Origin: UBA7862 sp050872785
GTDB lineage: Bacteria > Bacillota > Clostridia > Christensenellales > UBA1242
Assembly: GCA_050872785.1 (NCBI GenBank)
Contig: JBNMHO010000003.1
Location: 1 to 64,000, forward strand
Direction of reading: 5' to 3'
DNA: 64,000 nucleotides
In this document: positions 50,462 to 59,778 of the stretch, one piece after another
Layout of the letters: each line of letters opens with the position of its first letter
How positions within the stretch are numbered: the stretch's first letter is position 1
Position numbers and translations under genes: made by a program
The notes under the pieces: model-generated
What the model was told of the DNA's origin: nothing
Database searches by the model: none
What the model saw: the letters and a program-made list of their open reading frames with translations, nothing else

Positions 50462-51730
50462 ATGTTTGTTGACAGAGTTAATATAAAAATTAAAGCGGGC
50501 GATGGCGGGAAAGGTGCCATTTCCTTTAGACGTGCAAAGGGAATTCCAAACGGGGGCCCAGACGGTGGCAACGGTGGACGTGGCGGGAACATTGTTTTTC
50601 GTGCGACAAAAGATTTGAACAATCTTGTTGCATTCCGTTTTCAATCGCACTTTAAGGCACAAAATGGTGAACCGGGTGGCAAAAAAAGTTGCAACGGCAA
50701 AAGTGGACAAGACCTTGTTATAAAAGTGCCACAAGGGACAATTATAAAAGACGCCGAAACGGGCAAGGTTATTGCGGACTTGTTTTATCTTGACAAAGAC
50801 TATGTAATTTTGCGTGGCGGTGACGGCGGAAAGGGCAATGAGTTCTTTAAATCACCAACACGTCAAGCGCCTCATTTTTCGCAAATGGGTGAAGCAACAA
50901 AAGAACACACCGTCACCCTTGAACTAAAAGTCCTTGCAGATGTCGGCTTGATTGGCTTTCCAAATGTTGGCAAAAGCACACTTTTGTCTGTTATTTCAAA
51001 CGCAAAGCCAAAAATTGCAAACTATCACTTCACAACTCTCAGCCCAAACCTCGGTGTTGTAAAATATTATGACCACAGTTTTGTTGTGGCAGACATTCCT
51101 GGGCTTATTGAAGGAGCAAGCGAAGGACAGGGGCTGGGACATGAATTTTTAAGACACATTGAAAGAACTCGTATGCTTGTTCATGTGGTGGATATTTCCG
51201 AAGCAGACGGCAGACAGGCATACAACGATTATCTTACAATCAATGAAGAACTTACAAAATTTAACAAGGTTTTTGGTGAATTGCCACAAATTGTTGTGCT
51301 TAACAAAATTGACCAAATAAGAGATTATTTTGTTGTTGAAGAATTTAAGCATAGACTAAATAATAACAAAATTAAGGTTATTTGCGTTTCGGCACTGTGC
51401 AGAGAAAACATTGAAGAACTTGTGCGTGAAATGTGGAAAACCCTTGAAACTTTGCCACCTCAAGTGCCAGTTGACGTGGAAGAGTTTGGCTTTGACGAAC
51501 AAGACAAAACGGCAATTAACATCGAAAAATTGTCGGGCGACACCTATGAACTTTCGGGCGGATTTATTGAAAATATTTCTCGTGGAATTGTTGTCAACGA
51601 TTATGAGTCTTTGTCATATTTCTGGAAGCGTCTTAAAAATGACGGCATAATTGATATGCTAAAAGAAAAAGGCGTCAAAGACGGTGACACTGTAAAAATT
51701 GGCAGTGTAGAATTTGAATTTGTGGAATAA
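50462..51730 (+). CDS. obg: GTPase Obg/CgtA
   Basis: A 422-residue ribosome-assembly and stress GTPase. The Gly-rich Obg fold at the N-terminus (IKAGDGGKGAISFRRAK, GGPDGGNGGRGGNI) is followed by the G domain with G1 GFPNVGKST (165-173), G3 DIPG and G4 NKID. A C-terminal OCT domain is also present (SGGFIENISRGIVVNDYESL...VKDGDTVKIGSVEFEF). ATG 50462 has TGGAGG upstream. Normally placed next to rpmA, but here it is 10 kb away. Confidence 0.96.
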   Translation: MFVDRVNIKIKAGDGGKGAISFRRAKGIPNGGPDGGNGGRGGNIVFRATKDLNNLVAFRFQSHFKAQNGEPGGKKSCNGKSGQDLVIKVPQGTIIKDAETGKVIADLFYLDKDYVILRGGDGGKGNEFFKSPTRQAPHFSQMGEATKEHTVTLELKVLADVGLIGFPNVGKSTLLSVISNAKPKIANYHFTTLSPNLGVVKYYDHSFVVADIPGLIEGASEGQGLGHEFLRHIERTRMLVHVVDISEADGRQAYNDYLTINEELTKFNKVFGELPQIVVLNKIDQIRDYFVVEEFKHRLNNNKIKVICVSALCRENIEELVREMWKTLETLPPQVPVDVEEFGFDEQDKTAINIEKLSGDTYELSGGFIENISRGIVVNDYESLSYFWKRLKNDGIIDMLKEKGVKDGDTVKIGSVEFEFVE

Positions 51731-51739
51731 GGAGAGAAT

Positions 51740-52039
51740 ATGTTAACATCAAAAGATAGAGCAACTTTAAGGGGCATTGCCTCAACTCAAGAGGCAGTTT
51801 GCTTTGTAGGGAAGGAAAGTCTTAGCGAAAGTTGCCTTGAAAGCATTGAAGACGCACTTGCTGCTCGTGAACTTGTAAAAGTTTCTGTGCTTCAAAATTG
51901 CGACAGCGACACAAAGTCCATTGCAAACGAAATTTGCGAAAGACTTGAATGTGACTGCGTTGGCATTGTTGGGAGAAAAATTGTTATTTACAAATATAAC
52001 CCTAACAACAAAAATCATGTTTTATCAATAAAATTTTAA
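51740..52039 (+). CDS. yhbY: YhbY/CRM-type RNA-binding protein
   Basis: A 99-residue CRM-domain protein that associates with the pre-50S subunit. The family features are LTSKDRATLRGIA at the N-terminus, ALAARELVKVSVLQNC, and C-terminal CVGIVGRKIVIYKYNPN, which matches the VQVIGRxxVLYR consensus. AAGGAGAG precedes it; 9 nt separate it from obg. It overlaps the antisense gene by 4 nt. Confidence 0.9.
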   Translation: MLTSKDRATLRGIASTQEAVCFVGKESLSESCLESIEDALAARELVKVSVLQNCDSDTKSIANEICERLECDCVGIVGRKIVIYKYNPNNKNHVLSIKF

Positions 52040-52869
52040 GAGGACTTTTGTAAAGTCCTTTTTTTTGCCAAACATAAAATTGATAAGAAAAACATCACAG
52101 AACTCATCAAAACATAATAAAAATTATATCTAACAACAAGCGAGCAGAAAAATATCAAAAGTCCGCTTAAAAAATACTTCTTTGCTTTTGGCGGGTCAAT
52201 GGCTTCCTTGGCTAGTTCTTTGAACCTAATTTTGTTTTGTGAAACGCTTACAAGTTCGATTTCTGGTGGGGTGGAATATTTGCAAAAATATTCATATGCC
52301 TTTGAAAAAACATAAACTTCAATCTTAACGTTTTTTATAGATTGCAGAAGAGTTAAGTCTTCTTTTTGACAAGTTTGGCACAAAATAATAAGCGTATTAA
52401 CTCCACTTTTTAGGGCAAATTTTGCGTGAGATAGTGCCAAAGATATATCAAGCGGCTTTTGTTCAAGTGCAACAAATGTAAGAGTGTTGTCGTTCAAATA
52501 CAAATTGTTTTTCACTCGCTTGCCAAGTGATTCGCCCACAAGCGTTGTCCGTTCTTTTTGAGAAAGTGACATATAATTTATAAAAAAATCTTTTGTGCTA
52601 TTTAGCAGTTGTTTTTGAGAAGTTGTGGGGCGTTTTTTGTCACGAAAAAAGTATTTTAAAACATTTAGCCCCGCCAAAATTACAAGAGAAATAGCAACCG
52701 CTGTGGCAAAAGATTTTGTCACAAATCTTATCCACGCAAGAAGAAATAGAAAAATACACAAATTGAAAAATATCCAATCAAAAAGTCTTGCAAGAGAGAA
52801 ATTTTTGAACAATCTTGCAAGCGTTTCTTTAAAGTTATATGACTTTTTTGTTACATTTACATTTTCCAT
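52036..52869 (-). CDS. Hypothetical membrane protein
   Basis: A 277-residue protein. Two N-terminal membrane helices (WIFFNLCIFLFLLAWI and FATAVAISLVILAGLNVL) are followed by a cytosolic domain of about 130 residues with alternating strands and helices (LTFVALEQKPLDISLALSHAK, GVNTLIILCQTC, IEVYVFSKAYEYF), and two C-terminal helices. It is encoded on the opposite strand between yhbY and rsfS, where nadD and yqeK commonly occur. No family recognised; a restriction-like or nucleotide-binding fold is conceivable but not shown. Confidence 0.55.
   Translation of the reverse strand: MENVNVTKKSYNFKETLARLFKNFSLARLFDWIFFNLCIFLFLLAWIRFVTKSFATAVAISLVILAGLNVLKYFFRDKKRPTTSQKQLLNSTKDFFINYMSLSQKERTTLVGESLGKRVKNNLYLNDNTLTFVALEQKPLDISLALSHAKFALKSGVNTLIILCQTCQKEDLTLLQSIKNVKIEVYVFSKAYEYFCKYSTPPEIELVSVSQNKIRFKELAKEAIDPPKAKKYFLSGLLIFFCSLVVRYNFYYVLMSSVMFFLSILCLAKKRTLQKSS
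52040..52068 (+). terminator. Terminator after obg-yhbY, inside the antisense gene
   Basis: GAGGACTTT pairs with AAAGTCCTT around TGT, then eight T. The hairpin lies within the last codons of the minus-strand gene. Confidence 0.82.
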
Positions 52870-52970
52870 ATCTCAATTTTTGACCAAATTATCCACAATA
52901 TTCTTGTTTTGCTTGTGTTTTTTTTGCTTTTGAGTTATGCTAATAGCATAAATGTAATTTTGGAGGACTT

Positions 52971-53387
52971 ATGAGCAAATATCCAGAAAAAGTTGTTGAA
53001 CTTTGCAAACTTCTTGACGAGAAGAAAGCAAGCGATATTGTCGTGTGTGACGTTTCAAAAGCAAAGGACTTTGTAAAGTATTTTATTGTAGCAACACTTG
53101 ATTCCACTGCACACATAAGGGAAGTTGTAGATTTTCTTATGGAAAACACTTCTGGCGGTGACTTTTCTTTTTGGCAAAGAGAAGGCTTTAATATGAGCGA
53201 ATGGGTCGTGCTTGATTACTATGACGTCTTTATCCACTTGTTTACAAAAGACGAGCGAAATCACTATAGTTTTGACAAACTCATGTCGGGCGAAGCCTCT
53301 GTGCAATCTTACAAACGAATTTTATCCGACATCCAAAAACAACAAAAACTTCAAAATGAACAATCAAAGGAAAAGAATAAAAAATGA
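52971..53387 (+). CDS. rsfS: Ribosomal silencing factor RsfS
   Basis: A 138-residue RsfS/DUF143 protein that binds L14 and blocks subunit joining. Diagnostic segments are IVVCDVSKAKDFVKYFIVAT, HIREVVDFL and SEWVVLDYYDVFIHLFT. The C-terminus is a short Lys/Gln-rich helix. TGGAGG upstream of ATG 52971. Its TGA overlaps the ATG of the tsaE gene. Confidence 0.95.
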   Translation: MSKYPEKVVELCKLLDEKKASDIVVCDVSKAKDFVKYFIVATLDSTAHIREVVDFLMENTSGGDFSFWQREGFNMSEWVVLDYYDVFIHLFTKDERNHYSFDKLMSGEASVQSYKRILSDIQKQQKLQNEQSKEKNKK

Positions 53388-53950
53388 GTGCAAGTGAAAT
53401 ATTTTTTTGGGTTCTTATCGGCGTGTTTTGTTTGGCACTCGCTTTCTTGATTGTGGAGGTTGTGGCATTTCAAATAGTGAAAATGAAGGGGAAAAAACTT
53501 CTTCCAGATGTAAATGAAGATAGACTTTTGATGTTTGAAATTTCACTTTCACTTCGTCAAACAAAAATCATCGCAAAAGAAATTTTGCCATACATAAAAA
53601 AAGGCGACATAATAGTTCTGCAAGGTGACTTAGGTGCGGGGAAAAGTGTCCTTACAAGGGAAATCTTGGGACAACTTGGCGTAAAGAACAAAATTACAAG
53701 CCCAACTTTCACTTTGGTCAACGAATACAAAACGGGAAACGGGCATTATTATCATTTTGATATGTATAGACTTGAAGACGAAACAGAAGCGGAAAACATT
53801 GGCTTTGAAGAAATGATTGCAGACGGCGAGGCTATAAAATTTGTTGAGTGGGCAGAAAATGTGAAAAGTTATCTGCCAAAACACTATAAAAAAATCTCAA
53901 TCGCAAAACTTGGCAAACACAGCAGAGCCATTGCTTTTGAGCAAATTTAA
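53384..53950 (+). CDS. tsaE: TsaE with an N-terminal membrane helix
   Basis: A 188-residue protein. Residues 6-33 are a strong membrane helix (EIFFWVLIGVFCLALAFLIVEV), not found in ordinary TsaE (about 150 residues). From residue 50 the TsaE ATPase follows: Walker A GDLGAGKS (81-88), SPTFTLVNEY and FDMYRLED. TsaE drives the ATP-dependent step of t6A synthesis on tRNA with TsaB-TsaD. The extended start overlaps the rsfS stop by 4 nt (ATGA). An internal ATG at 53532 would give a soluble form. Confidence 0.88.
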   Translation: MSASEIFFWVLIGVFCLALAFLIVEVVAFQIVKMKGKKLLPDVNEDRLLMFEISLSLRQTKIIAKEILPYIKKGDIIVLQGDLGAGKSVLTREILGQLGVKNKITSPTFTLVNEYKTGNGHYYHFDMYRLEDETEAENIGFEEMIADGEAIKFVEWAENVKSYLPKHYKKISIAKLGKHSRAIAFEQI

Positions 53951-53959
53951 AGAGGAATT

Positions 53960-55009
53960 ATGGAACTTATTATTGATACAAGTTCAGATGAACTTATTGC
54001 TATTTTAAAAGATAAAGAAAAGGTGTTTCAGTCGGAAAAACTTCGTGGAAAACACCAAGAAACACTTTTGCCACAAATTGACTTGCTACTTAAAAACGCT
54101 AACAAAACTCCAAAAGATATTGACGTTTTTGGCGTTGTTGTGGGGCCAGGGTCTTTTACGGGTGTAAGGCTTGCAGTTTCCACAGTCAAAGCCTTTTGTT
54201 CCGTTTTTGACGCCAAAGTTGTTGGTATAAATATGCTTGACCTTTTGGGTGAAAAACTAAAAGACGGGCAAGCAGCCGCAATAAAATGCACCAGTCAAAA
54301 AGTTTATCTTGTAAGGAAAGAGCAGGGGGAACTTCATAAGTCCGTTTGCCTAAACGAAGAAGTTTTGCCACTTGCAAAAACTCATAATCTTTTTGGCTTC
54401 AACATGGACAAAATTGGGGAAGAAACTCTGCCGCAAATTGCTTTAAGCACAGACGATTATATTAACTTTGTTGAAAGAGAGATTAAACAAAACAATTTTG
54501 TTCCCGCTCAAAGACTTGAACCAGTGTATATGGCTCTTTCTCAAGCGGAAGAAGAGCTTTTGAAAAAGGAACACACACAAATTGTTTCTTTTGAAGAAAA
54601 ATATGCAGAAGATATGTTTGAATTGCAAGACGCCGTCATGCCCGAACTTGATAAAATGTCAAAAAAGAGTTTTATGGCGGAATTTAAGGAAAAAACAAGA
54701 ACATATTTTGTTGCAAAACGAGGTGACATTGTTGTAGGCTACATTGGGCTTTTGTCTTGCGACACCGACCAAAATATAGTTAGCATTGCCGTCAGAAAAG
54801 AACTTTGGGGACAGGGAATTGGAAGTGAACTTGTCTTGCGAGCAAAAAAATTTGCTGTGGAAAATGGCTACAAAACTTTATCGCTTGAAGTTGATGAAAA
54901 AAATGATAGAGCAGTTACTTTTTACAAAAAAATCGGCTTTGAAGTAACAAATATTAGAAAAAAATATTATAAGGATAATGACGCCCTTGTGATGTTTTTA
55001 AAAATATGA
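53960..55009 (+). CDS. tsaB-rimI: TsaB-RimI fusion
   Basis: A 349-residue fusion. Residues 1-200 are TsaB, the non-catalytic TsaD-like scaffold for t6A synthesis (IIDTSSDELIAIL, VVGPGSFTGVRLAVSTVKAF). Residues 205-349 are a GNAT acetyltransferase of the RimI type (SIAVRKELWGQGIGSEL, SLEVDEKNDRAVTFYKKIGF). RimI acetylates protein N-termini, S18 in E. coli. Fusion and neighbourhood with tsaE fit Firmicutes gene order, where tsaB-rimI-tsaD often cluster; tsaD is not here. It is 9 nt from tsaE. Confidence 0.93.
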   Translation: MELIIDTSSDELIAILKDKEKVFQSEKLRGKHQETLLPQIDLLLKNANKTPKDIDVFGVVVGPGSFTGVRLAVSTVKAFCSVFDAKVVGINMLDLLGEKLKDGQAAAIKCTSQKVYLVRKEQGELHKSVCLNEEVLPLAKTHNLFGFNMDKIGEETLPQIALSTDDYINFVEREIKQNNFVPAQRLEPVYMALSQAEEELLKKEHTQIVSFEEKYAEDMFELQDAVMPELDKMSKKSFMAEFKEKTRTYFVAKRGDIVVGYIGLLSCDTDQNIVSIAVRKELWGQGIGSELVLRAKKFAVENGYKTLSLEVDEKNDRAVTFYKKIGFEVTNIRKKYYKDNDALVMFLKI

Positions 55010-55749
55010 AATGTTATTTTGAGAATGTAGAAATAAACTATGAAATATTAAAAACGGGGGAGATAGACACTCCCCTTGTTTTTTTGCATGGCTGGGGTGG
55101 CAGCACAAAAAGTTTTGAATATTTTGCAAAAGAAATGAGTGAATTTCGCACATGCGTCCTCATTGACTTCCCGCCATTTGGCAAATCTGGAAGTTTTGAT
55201 ACGTCTTGGGATATTGACAAATATACAAATTGTGTTTTGCAAGTTTTAAAAGATATTGGGACAAAAAAATGTGACATTGTAGCACATTCCTTTGGCGGCA
55301 GGGTTGCCCTTCAAATGGCTGGGAAAACTGACATAGTCAGACGTATGCTTCTCACTGGCTGTGCGGGGATAAATCAAAAAAGTTTTAAAACAAAATGTAA
55401 AATTAGGATATATAAGTTTAAAAAGTTTTTATGCAAATGCGGGCTTTTATCAAAGTCAAAACTTTTGGGCAAGGGAAGTGAGGAATACAAAAACCTTTCG
55501 CCAATTATGAAGCAAACATTTAGAAATGTTGTAAACTATGATGAAAGATATTTGTTCAAAAATATTTCTTGCCCAACCCTTCTTGTTTGGGGAAAGAACG
55601 ACACAGCAACCCCTTTTCGCTGGACAAAAATCTTTAAAAAACATATAAAAGATTGTGAAGTTATAAGTCTAGACGGCGACCACTTTGCTTATCTTCAAAA
55701 TGCGAGCAAATTTCTTAAAATAATGCAATCTTTTTTGGCAAAAATATAA
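55006..55749 (+). CDS. Alpha/beta hydrolase
   Basis: A 247-residue soluble hydrolase. Oxyanion HGWGG, nucleophile AHSFGG, acid in VWGKNDTATPF and His in LDGDHFAYL form a complete triad with MhpC-type order. ATG 55006 overlaps the preceding stop by 4 nt, so it is translationally coupled to the tRNA-modification genes. The substrate cannot be inferred; an esterase or peptidase role is equally possible. Confidence 0.85.
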   Translation: MKCYFENVEINYEILKTGEIDTPLVFLHGWGGSTKSFEYFAKEMSEFRTCVLIDFPPFGKSGSFDTSWDIDKYTNCVLQVLKDIGTKKCDIVAHSFGGRVALQMAGKTDIVRRMLLTGCAGINQKSFKTKCKIRIYKFKKFLCKCGLLSKSKLLGKGSEEYKNLSPIMKQTFRNVVNYDERYLFKNISCPTLLVWGKNDTATPFRWTKIFKKHIKDCEVISLDGDHFAYLQNASKFLKIMQSFLAKI

Positions 55750-55808
55750 AATCATTAACTTTTGGTTTGAATATACAAAAAATAGTGCTAAAATAAAGCG
55801 AGGTGAAA

Positions 55809-57434
55809 ATGAATTTTCTTGCAGTTGATAACATTCATTTGTATATAACGATTGTCCTGTCGCTCCTAAACGGAGTGCTTATGTGCTTTGCTTCATACAA
55901 ATATTTTCAAATTATCCAACTTTCTGGCTATAAACTCAAAGGCTACTTCAGTTGGCTTAGGGAAACAAAGTGGAGTTACGCTTTAAGAATGGTGCTTTTA
56001 AGTTTGCTTAGTGGCTTTTGCGTGCTTGTAACAAATGCACTTTTCAATGTCTATCACAAGCAAGCGTTATACTCATATATCGGGCTGATATTTTATTTCT
56101 ATTTTGCAATCGTATTCATAAAAGCCCTTTACAACGCTCCAAAGAAAATTCCACTTAAAAACACCACCCGCATGACAAGACTTAATGTTGCAATGTTCAT
56201 TTTCGTAAGTTTGTTTTCGTTTGCAGTCGTTTGGGCGTCATTTCAACACCTAAATTTTGTAAAGTTCGGTGCCTTGTGTTTTGTGCCAGCGTTTGTTGTG
56301 TTTATTGTTCCTATCGTGCATATTATTATGCTTCCACTTGAAAAACTTATTGTTGCAAGATATCTTCACAGTGCAAAAAGAAAACTTGCCAAACGCCAAG
56401 ACTTAATTAAAATTGGTGTCACTGGAAGTTATGCAAAAACAAGTGTAAAATACATCTTAAACACAATTTTATCTCAAAAATACAAAGTCTGCATGAGCCC
56501 TCAAAGTTTTAACACCCAAACGGGACTTAGCAAAGTGGTGAATAACTATCTTACAGACCTAGACCAAGTTCTTATTGCCGAAATGGGAGCAAGGAGCAAG
56601 GGAGATATCAAAAAACTTTGCAAACTTATCTCGCCAAAATATGGGATAATAACGGGAATTTCACCACAACACCTTTTAACTTTTAAGTCATTGGATAACA
56701 TAAAGAAAACAAAATTTGAACTGGTGGAAAGTCTGCCAAGTGACGGAACTTGTGTGTTTAATGGCTTTGACAGCGAAGTCTGCGACATGTATTCATGGAC
56801 AAATTTAGAGAAAAAATATCTTGTTGGAAAAGACAAAGACCTTGCTGCAAAAGACATTACATTCGACCAAGATGGCACAAAATTTACCCTTGTTATGGGT
56901 AAAAAAGAGTATAAAGTTTCAACAAAACTTTTGGGCGAACACAATGTCCAAAACATATTGCTCTGTGTCAAAATGGCAAAATGCCTCGACCTTGACGACA
57001 AACAAATTATTGCTGGAATTGAGTCCTTGCAACCAGTGCCACACCGACTTGAAATTATAAAAACTCCAACAAACATTATCCTTGACGACTCATTCAATGC
57101 AAATGTCCGTGGCAGCAAAATAGCCCTTGACGTGTTGAGCAAACTTCCGGGCAGAAAAGTTGTCATAACCCCAGGACTTGTGGAACTGGGAGAAAAAGAA
57201 TATGAAGAAAACTTCGCCTTTGGTGCAGAAATCGCAAAAATATCTGACTTTGTAATTATCGTAAACAAAGTGAACTTTGAAGCAATTAAAGCAGGGCTTG
57301 ACAGCGAGAACTTTAAGGAAGAAAATATCTTCCAAGCCGAAACCCTAGACCAAGCCAAAATACTTATGAAAGATTTTCTCGCCCCCGGCGACACCATTCT
57401 CTTTGAAAACGACCTCCCAGACAACTATATCTAA
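55809..57434 (+). CDS. murF: MurF-type UDP-MurNAc-tripeptide:D-Ala-D-Ala ligase with N-terminal membrane helices
   Basis: A 541-residue Mur ligase. The first 190 residues carry four or more membrane helices. The ligase follows, with ATP loop GVTGSYAKTS (203-212), EMGARSKGDI, LGEHNVQNILL, and IILDDSFNANVRGSKIAL. It adds D-Ala-D-Ala to the peptidoglycan precursor. The membrane-anchored form is seen in several Clostridia, often followed by ddl, as here. ATG 55809 follows AGGTG; terminator 57438-57465 separates it from ddl. Confidence 0.85.
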   Translation: MNFLAVDNIHLYITIVLSLLNGVLMCFASYKYFQIIQLSGYKLKGYFSWLRETKWSYALRMVLLSLLSGFCVLVTNALFNVYHKQALYSYIGLIFYFYFAIVFIKALYNAPKKIPLKNTTRMTRLNVAMFIFVSLFSFAVVWASFQHLNFVKFGALCFVPAFVVFIVPIVHIIMLPLEKLIVARYLHSAKRKLAKRQDLIKIGVTGSYAKTSVKYILNTILSQKYKVCMSPQSFNTQTGLSKVVNNYLTDLDQVLIAEMGARSKGDIKKLCKLISPKYGIITGISPQHLLTFKSLDNIKKTKFELVESLPSDGTCVFNGFDSEVCDMYSWTNLEKKYLVGKDKDLAAKDITFDQDGTKFTLVMGKKEYKVSTKLLGEHNVQNILLCVKMAKCLDLDDKQIIAGIESLQPVPHRLEIIKTPTNIILDDSFNANVRGSKIALDVLSKLPGRKVVITPGLVELGEKEYEENFAFGAEIAKISDFVIIVNKVNFEAIKAGLDSENFKEENIFQAETLDQAKILMKDFLAPGDTILFENDLPDNYI

Positions 57435-57437
57435 CCC

Positions 57438-57466
57438 AAAAGACTAGACCTTCTAGTCTTTTTTCT
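57438..57466 (+). terminator. Terminator between murF and ddl
   Basis: AAAAGACTAGA pairs with TCTAGTCTTTT around CCT, then T. A perfect 11-bp stem. Confidence 0.88.
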
Positions 57467-57516
57467 AAACATTTTGGCGGGCTGTTTCATATATAAAGCC
57501 AAAGGACGGGAAAGAT

Positions 57517-58665
57517 ATGAAACAGAATGTTGTGGTGTTGTTTGGCGGGGTGAGTGTTGAACATGATATTTCAATTATAACTGGTTCGCAAGTGCTTGCA
57601 AATTTGGATAGGGAAAGGGACAATATTATTCCAATATACATTTCAAAAGACGGCAGATTTTTGACGGACGAAAACTTTTGGGATGTTACATATTTTGCAA
57701 AAGAACAAAACTTCTCTAAGGCGAAGCAAGTGTTTTTTGCTGCGGGCGGGAATTTGTTTTGCATAAAGGGCAAAAAGGCAAAACTTTTATGTAAGGTAGA
57801 TTTTGCATATCTTGCACTTCATGGCGGAATGGGGGAAAGCGGCTCTGTTCAGGGACTTCTTGATTGTGCTGGGGTGAAATATTCCAGTTGCGACAGTTTT
57901 GCAAGCGGTGTTTGCATGAACAAATTTTGCACCAAAGTTCTAGCAAAAGAGCAAAAAATACCTGTAGCAAAGGGCATTTTGTTATCTTCAGATGACAAAA
58001 ATATTTCTGTAAGCGACCTATCTGAGCGGGTTAAGGGGCTTAATTATCCAATAGTTGTAAAGCCAAACAATCTTGGCAGCAGCATCGGCATAACCTTTTG
58101 CAAAGACGAGGAAATGTTGCATGGGGCGGTGACTTTCGCTTTCTTATTTGACACAGAAGTTCTGTGCGAGGAAGCAGTCTGCAACTTGAGAGAACTCAAC
58201 ATTGCTTGTCTGGGCTCGGGTGAGATGTGCGAATGTTCTCTTGTTGAAGAAGTGACACCGAACAAAGATTTCTTAACTTTTGAAAACAAATATCTTGGTG
58301 GCGGCAAGGGCATGGAATCGCAAAAGCGAATTGTGCCAGCAAGCGTTTCAAAAAAGATATTGAATAGGATAGAAATTTATGCAAAGAGAATGTTTAAGGT
58401 GGTCAAAATGAAGGGCTGCGTGCGAATGGACTTTTTGATGGATGAAAAGACAGAAACAGTCTATCTTAATGAGGTCAATCCAATCCCTGGCTCGCTGGCG
58501 AATTATCTTTGGGGGAATAAGGGCTATTCTTTCCAAAATTTGCTCGAAAAAATGAAGGACTACGCCGACATGGACTATGAGGAAAAGGAGAAAAAGATAA
58601 CTCAATTTTCTTCTTCCGTTTTGAAAAACTTTTCTGGGTGCGATGGGGACAAATTCGGGAAATAA
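57517..58665 (+). CDS. ddl: D-alanine--D-alanine ligase
   Basis: A 382-residue ATP-grasp ligase. LFGGVSVEHDISIITG at the N-terminus, PIVVKPNNLGSSIG (ATP-binding loop), and C-terminal MDFLMDEKTETVYLNEVNPIPGS (Mg-binding Asp/Glu/Asn) are diagnostic. It supplies D-Ala-D-Ala for the MurF reaction encoded just upstream. Slightly longer than the 300-370 norm. Confidence 0.95.
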   Translation: MKQNVVVLFGGVSVEHDISIITGSQVLANLDRERDNIIPIYISKDGRFLTDENFWDVTYFAKEQNFSKAKQVFFAAGGNLFCIKGKKAKLLCKVDFAYLALHGGMGESGSVQGLLDCAGVKYSSCDSFASGVCMNKFCTKVLAKEQKIPVAKGILLSSDDKNISVSDLSERVKGLNYPIVVKPNNLGSSIGITFCKDEEMLHGAVTFAFLFDTEVLCEEAVCNLRELNIACLGSGEMCECSLVEEVTPNKDFLTFENKYLGGGKGMESQKRIVPASVSKKILNRIEIYAKRMFKVVKMKGCVRMDFLMDEKTETVYLNEVNPIPGSLANYLWGNKGYSFQNLLEKMKDYADMDYEEKEKKITQFSSSVLKNFSGCDGDKFGK

Positions 58666-58756
58666 CACTTAATACAAAAATTGGGAAACATGATTTTCGT
58701 TGATTTTTGTTGTAAATTTGTGCAATTTATTGTATCATTTTACAAAAGGAAAAAAA

Positions 58757-59602
58757 ATGAGAGTTTTGCAAGAGAAAAACAGAATTATTGTTGAAAGCGA
58801 AGACGATTTTGACATAAAGCAAATTTTGGAATGTGGGCAAGTCTTTAGTTTTTACAAAAGGGACAACGGATACATAGTCACAAGCATGGATAAGGTGGCA
58901 CGCATAACTCTTTGTGGAGATAAGACAATTATTGATACAAGTGACATTGACTATTTTTACAACTATTTTGACCTCGGCACAGATTATGGCAAAATTAGGT
59001 CTAAAATTAAGGAATATTATCCCAATTTTGACAAATATTTTGCTGGCGGAAGGGATATTCGCATTTTGCACCAAAACCCATTTCAAACAATTATTAGTTT
59101 TATCGTTTCGGCAAATAACAACATTGCAAGAATTAAGAAAATATTAAACAACATATCTTTTAAGTTTGGCAAAAAACTTGAAGATGAAATTTATTCATTC
59201 CCAACATTGCAAGCACTAAAAAGTGCTAGAGAAGAAGACTTTGCGGCTGCTGGGGCGGGTTATAGAAGTGAATATCTTGTTAAAACTATAGAAATGTTGC
59301 AAGAAGATAGATATAGCATAAAAAATATGGAAAAATTGCCAACAAATGATCTTAGAGAACGGCTTATGGAACTTAAAGGGGTTGGCGGAAAAGTGGCAGA
59401 TTGCATACTATTTTTTGGCTTTGGGCGAAGTGACAGTTTTCCAGTGGATACGTGGATAAGAAGGGCTTATCTTCTTTTTTGCAGCAAGCCTAGGACGGAT
59501 AAGGAAATTTCAAAATATTTCTTGCAGATTTTTAGAGAAGTTTCGGGCTATGCACAACAATATATCTTCAACTACATGATAAATTACAAACAAGCGGCAT
59601 AA
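58757..59602 (+). CDS. 8-oxoguanine DNA glycosylase (OGG1 type)
   Basis: A 281-residue HhH-GPD glycosylase. The N-terminal DNA-binding part has DIKQILECGQVFSFYKRD, and SANNNIARIKKIL precedes the HhH motif LMELKGVGGKVADCILFFGF, which includes the catalytic Lys of OGG-type enzymes. The catalytic Asp is in FPVDTWIRRAY. It removes oxidised guanine. ATG 58757 follows AAAGGAAA; upstream in-frame codons lie across the promoter region. Confidence 0.92.
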   Translation: MRVLQEKNRIIVESEDDFDIKQILECGQVFSFYKRDNGYIVTSMDKVARITLCGDKTIIDTSDIDYFYNYFDLGTDYGKIRSKIKEYYPNFDKYFAGGRDIRILHQNPFQTIISFIVSANNNIARIKKILNNISFKFGKKLEDEIYSFPTLQALKSAREEDFAAAGAGYRSEYLVKTIEMLQEDRYSIKNMEKLPTNDLRERLMELKGVGGKVADCILFFGFGRSDSFPVDTWIRRAYLLFCSKPRTDKEISKYFLQIFREVSGYAQQYIFNYMINYKQAA

Positions 59603-59778
59603 CAAAGTGCGAAGAATGTCGAAAAAAAGTGGAGAAAAATCAATCAATTTATTTTTTTATTGACCTTTTGTGTGATAAACTAAAGTGTCGAAAGTCAAAA
59701 TAGGGAAATTTATCTTAAATGACTTTTGGCAAAAACTTATGAAAAAAATTTCTTGAAACACACAAAGGAGGTTTCAAC

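Noticed and set aside
56546..57424. 292-codon open frame antisense to murF
   Set aside because: It mirrors the codon pattern of a clear MurF on the other strand, has no ribosome site and no domain, so it is a shadow.
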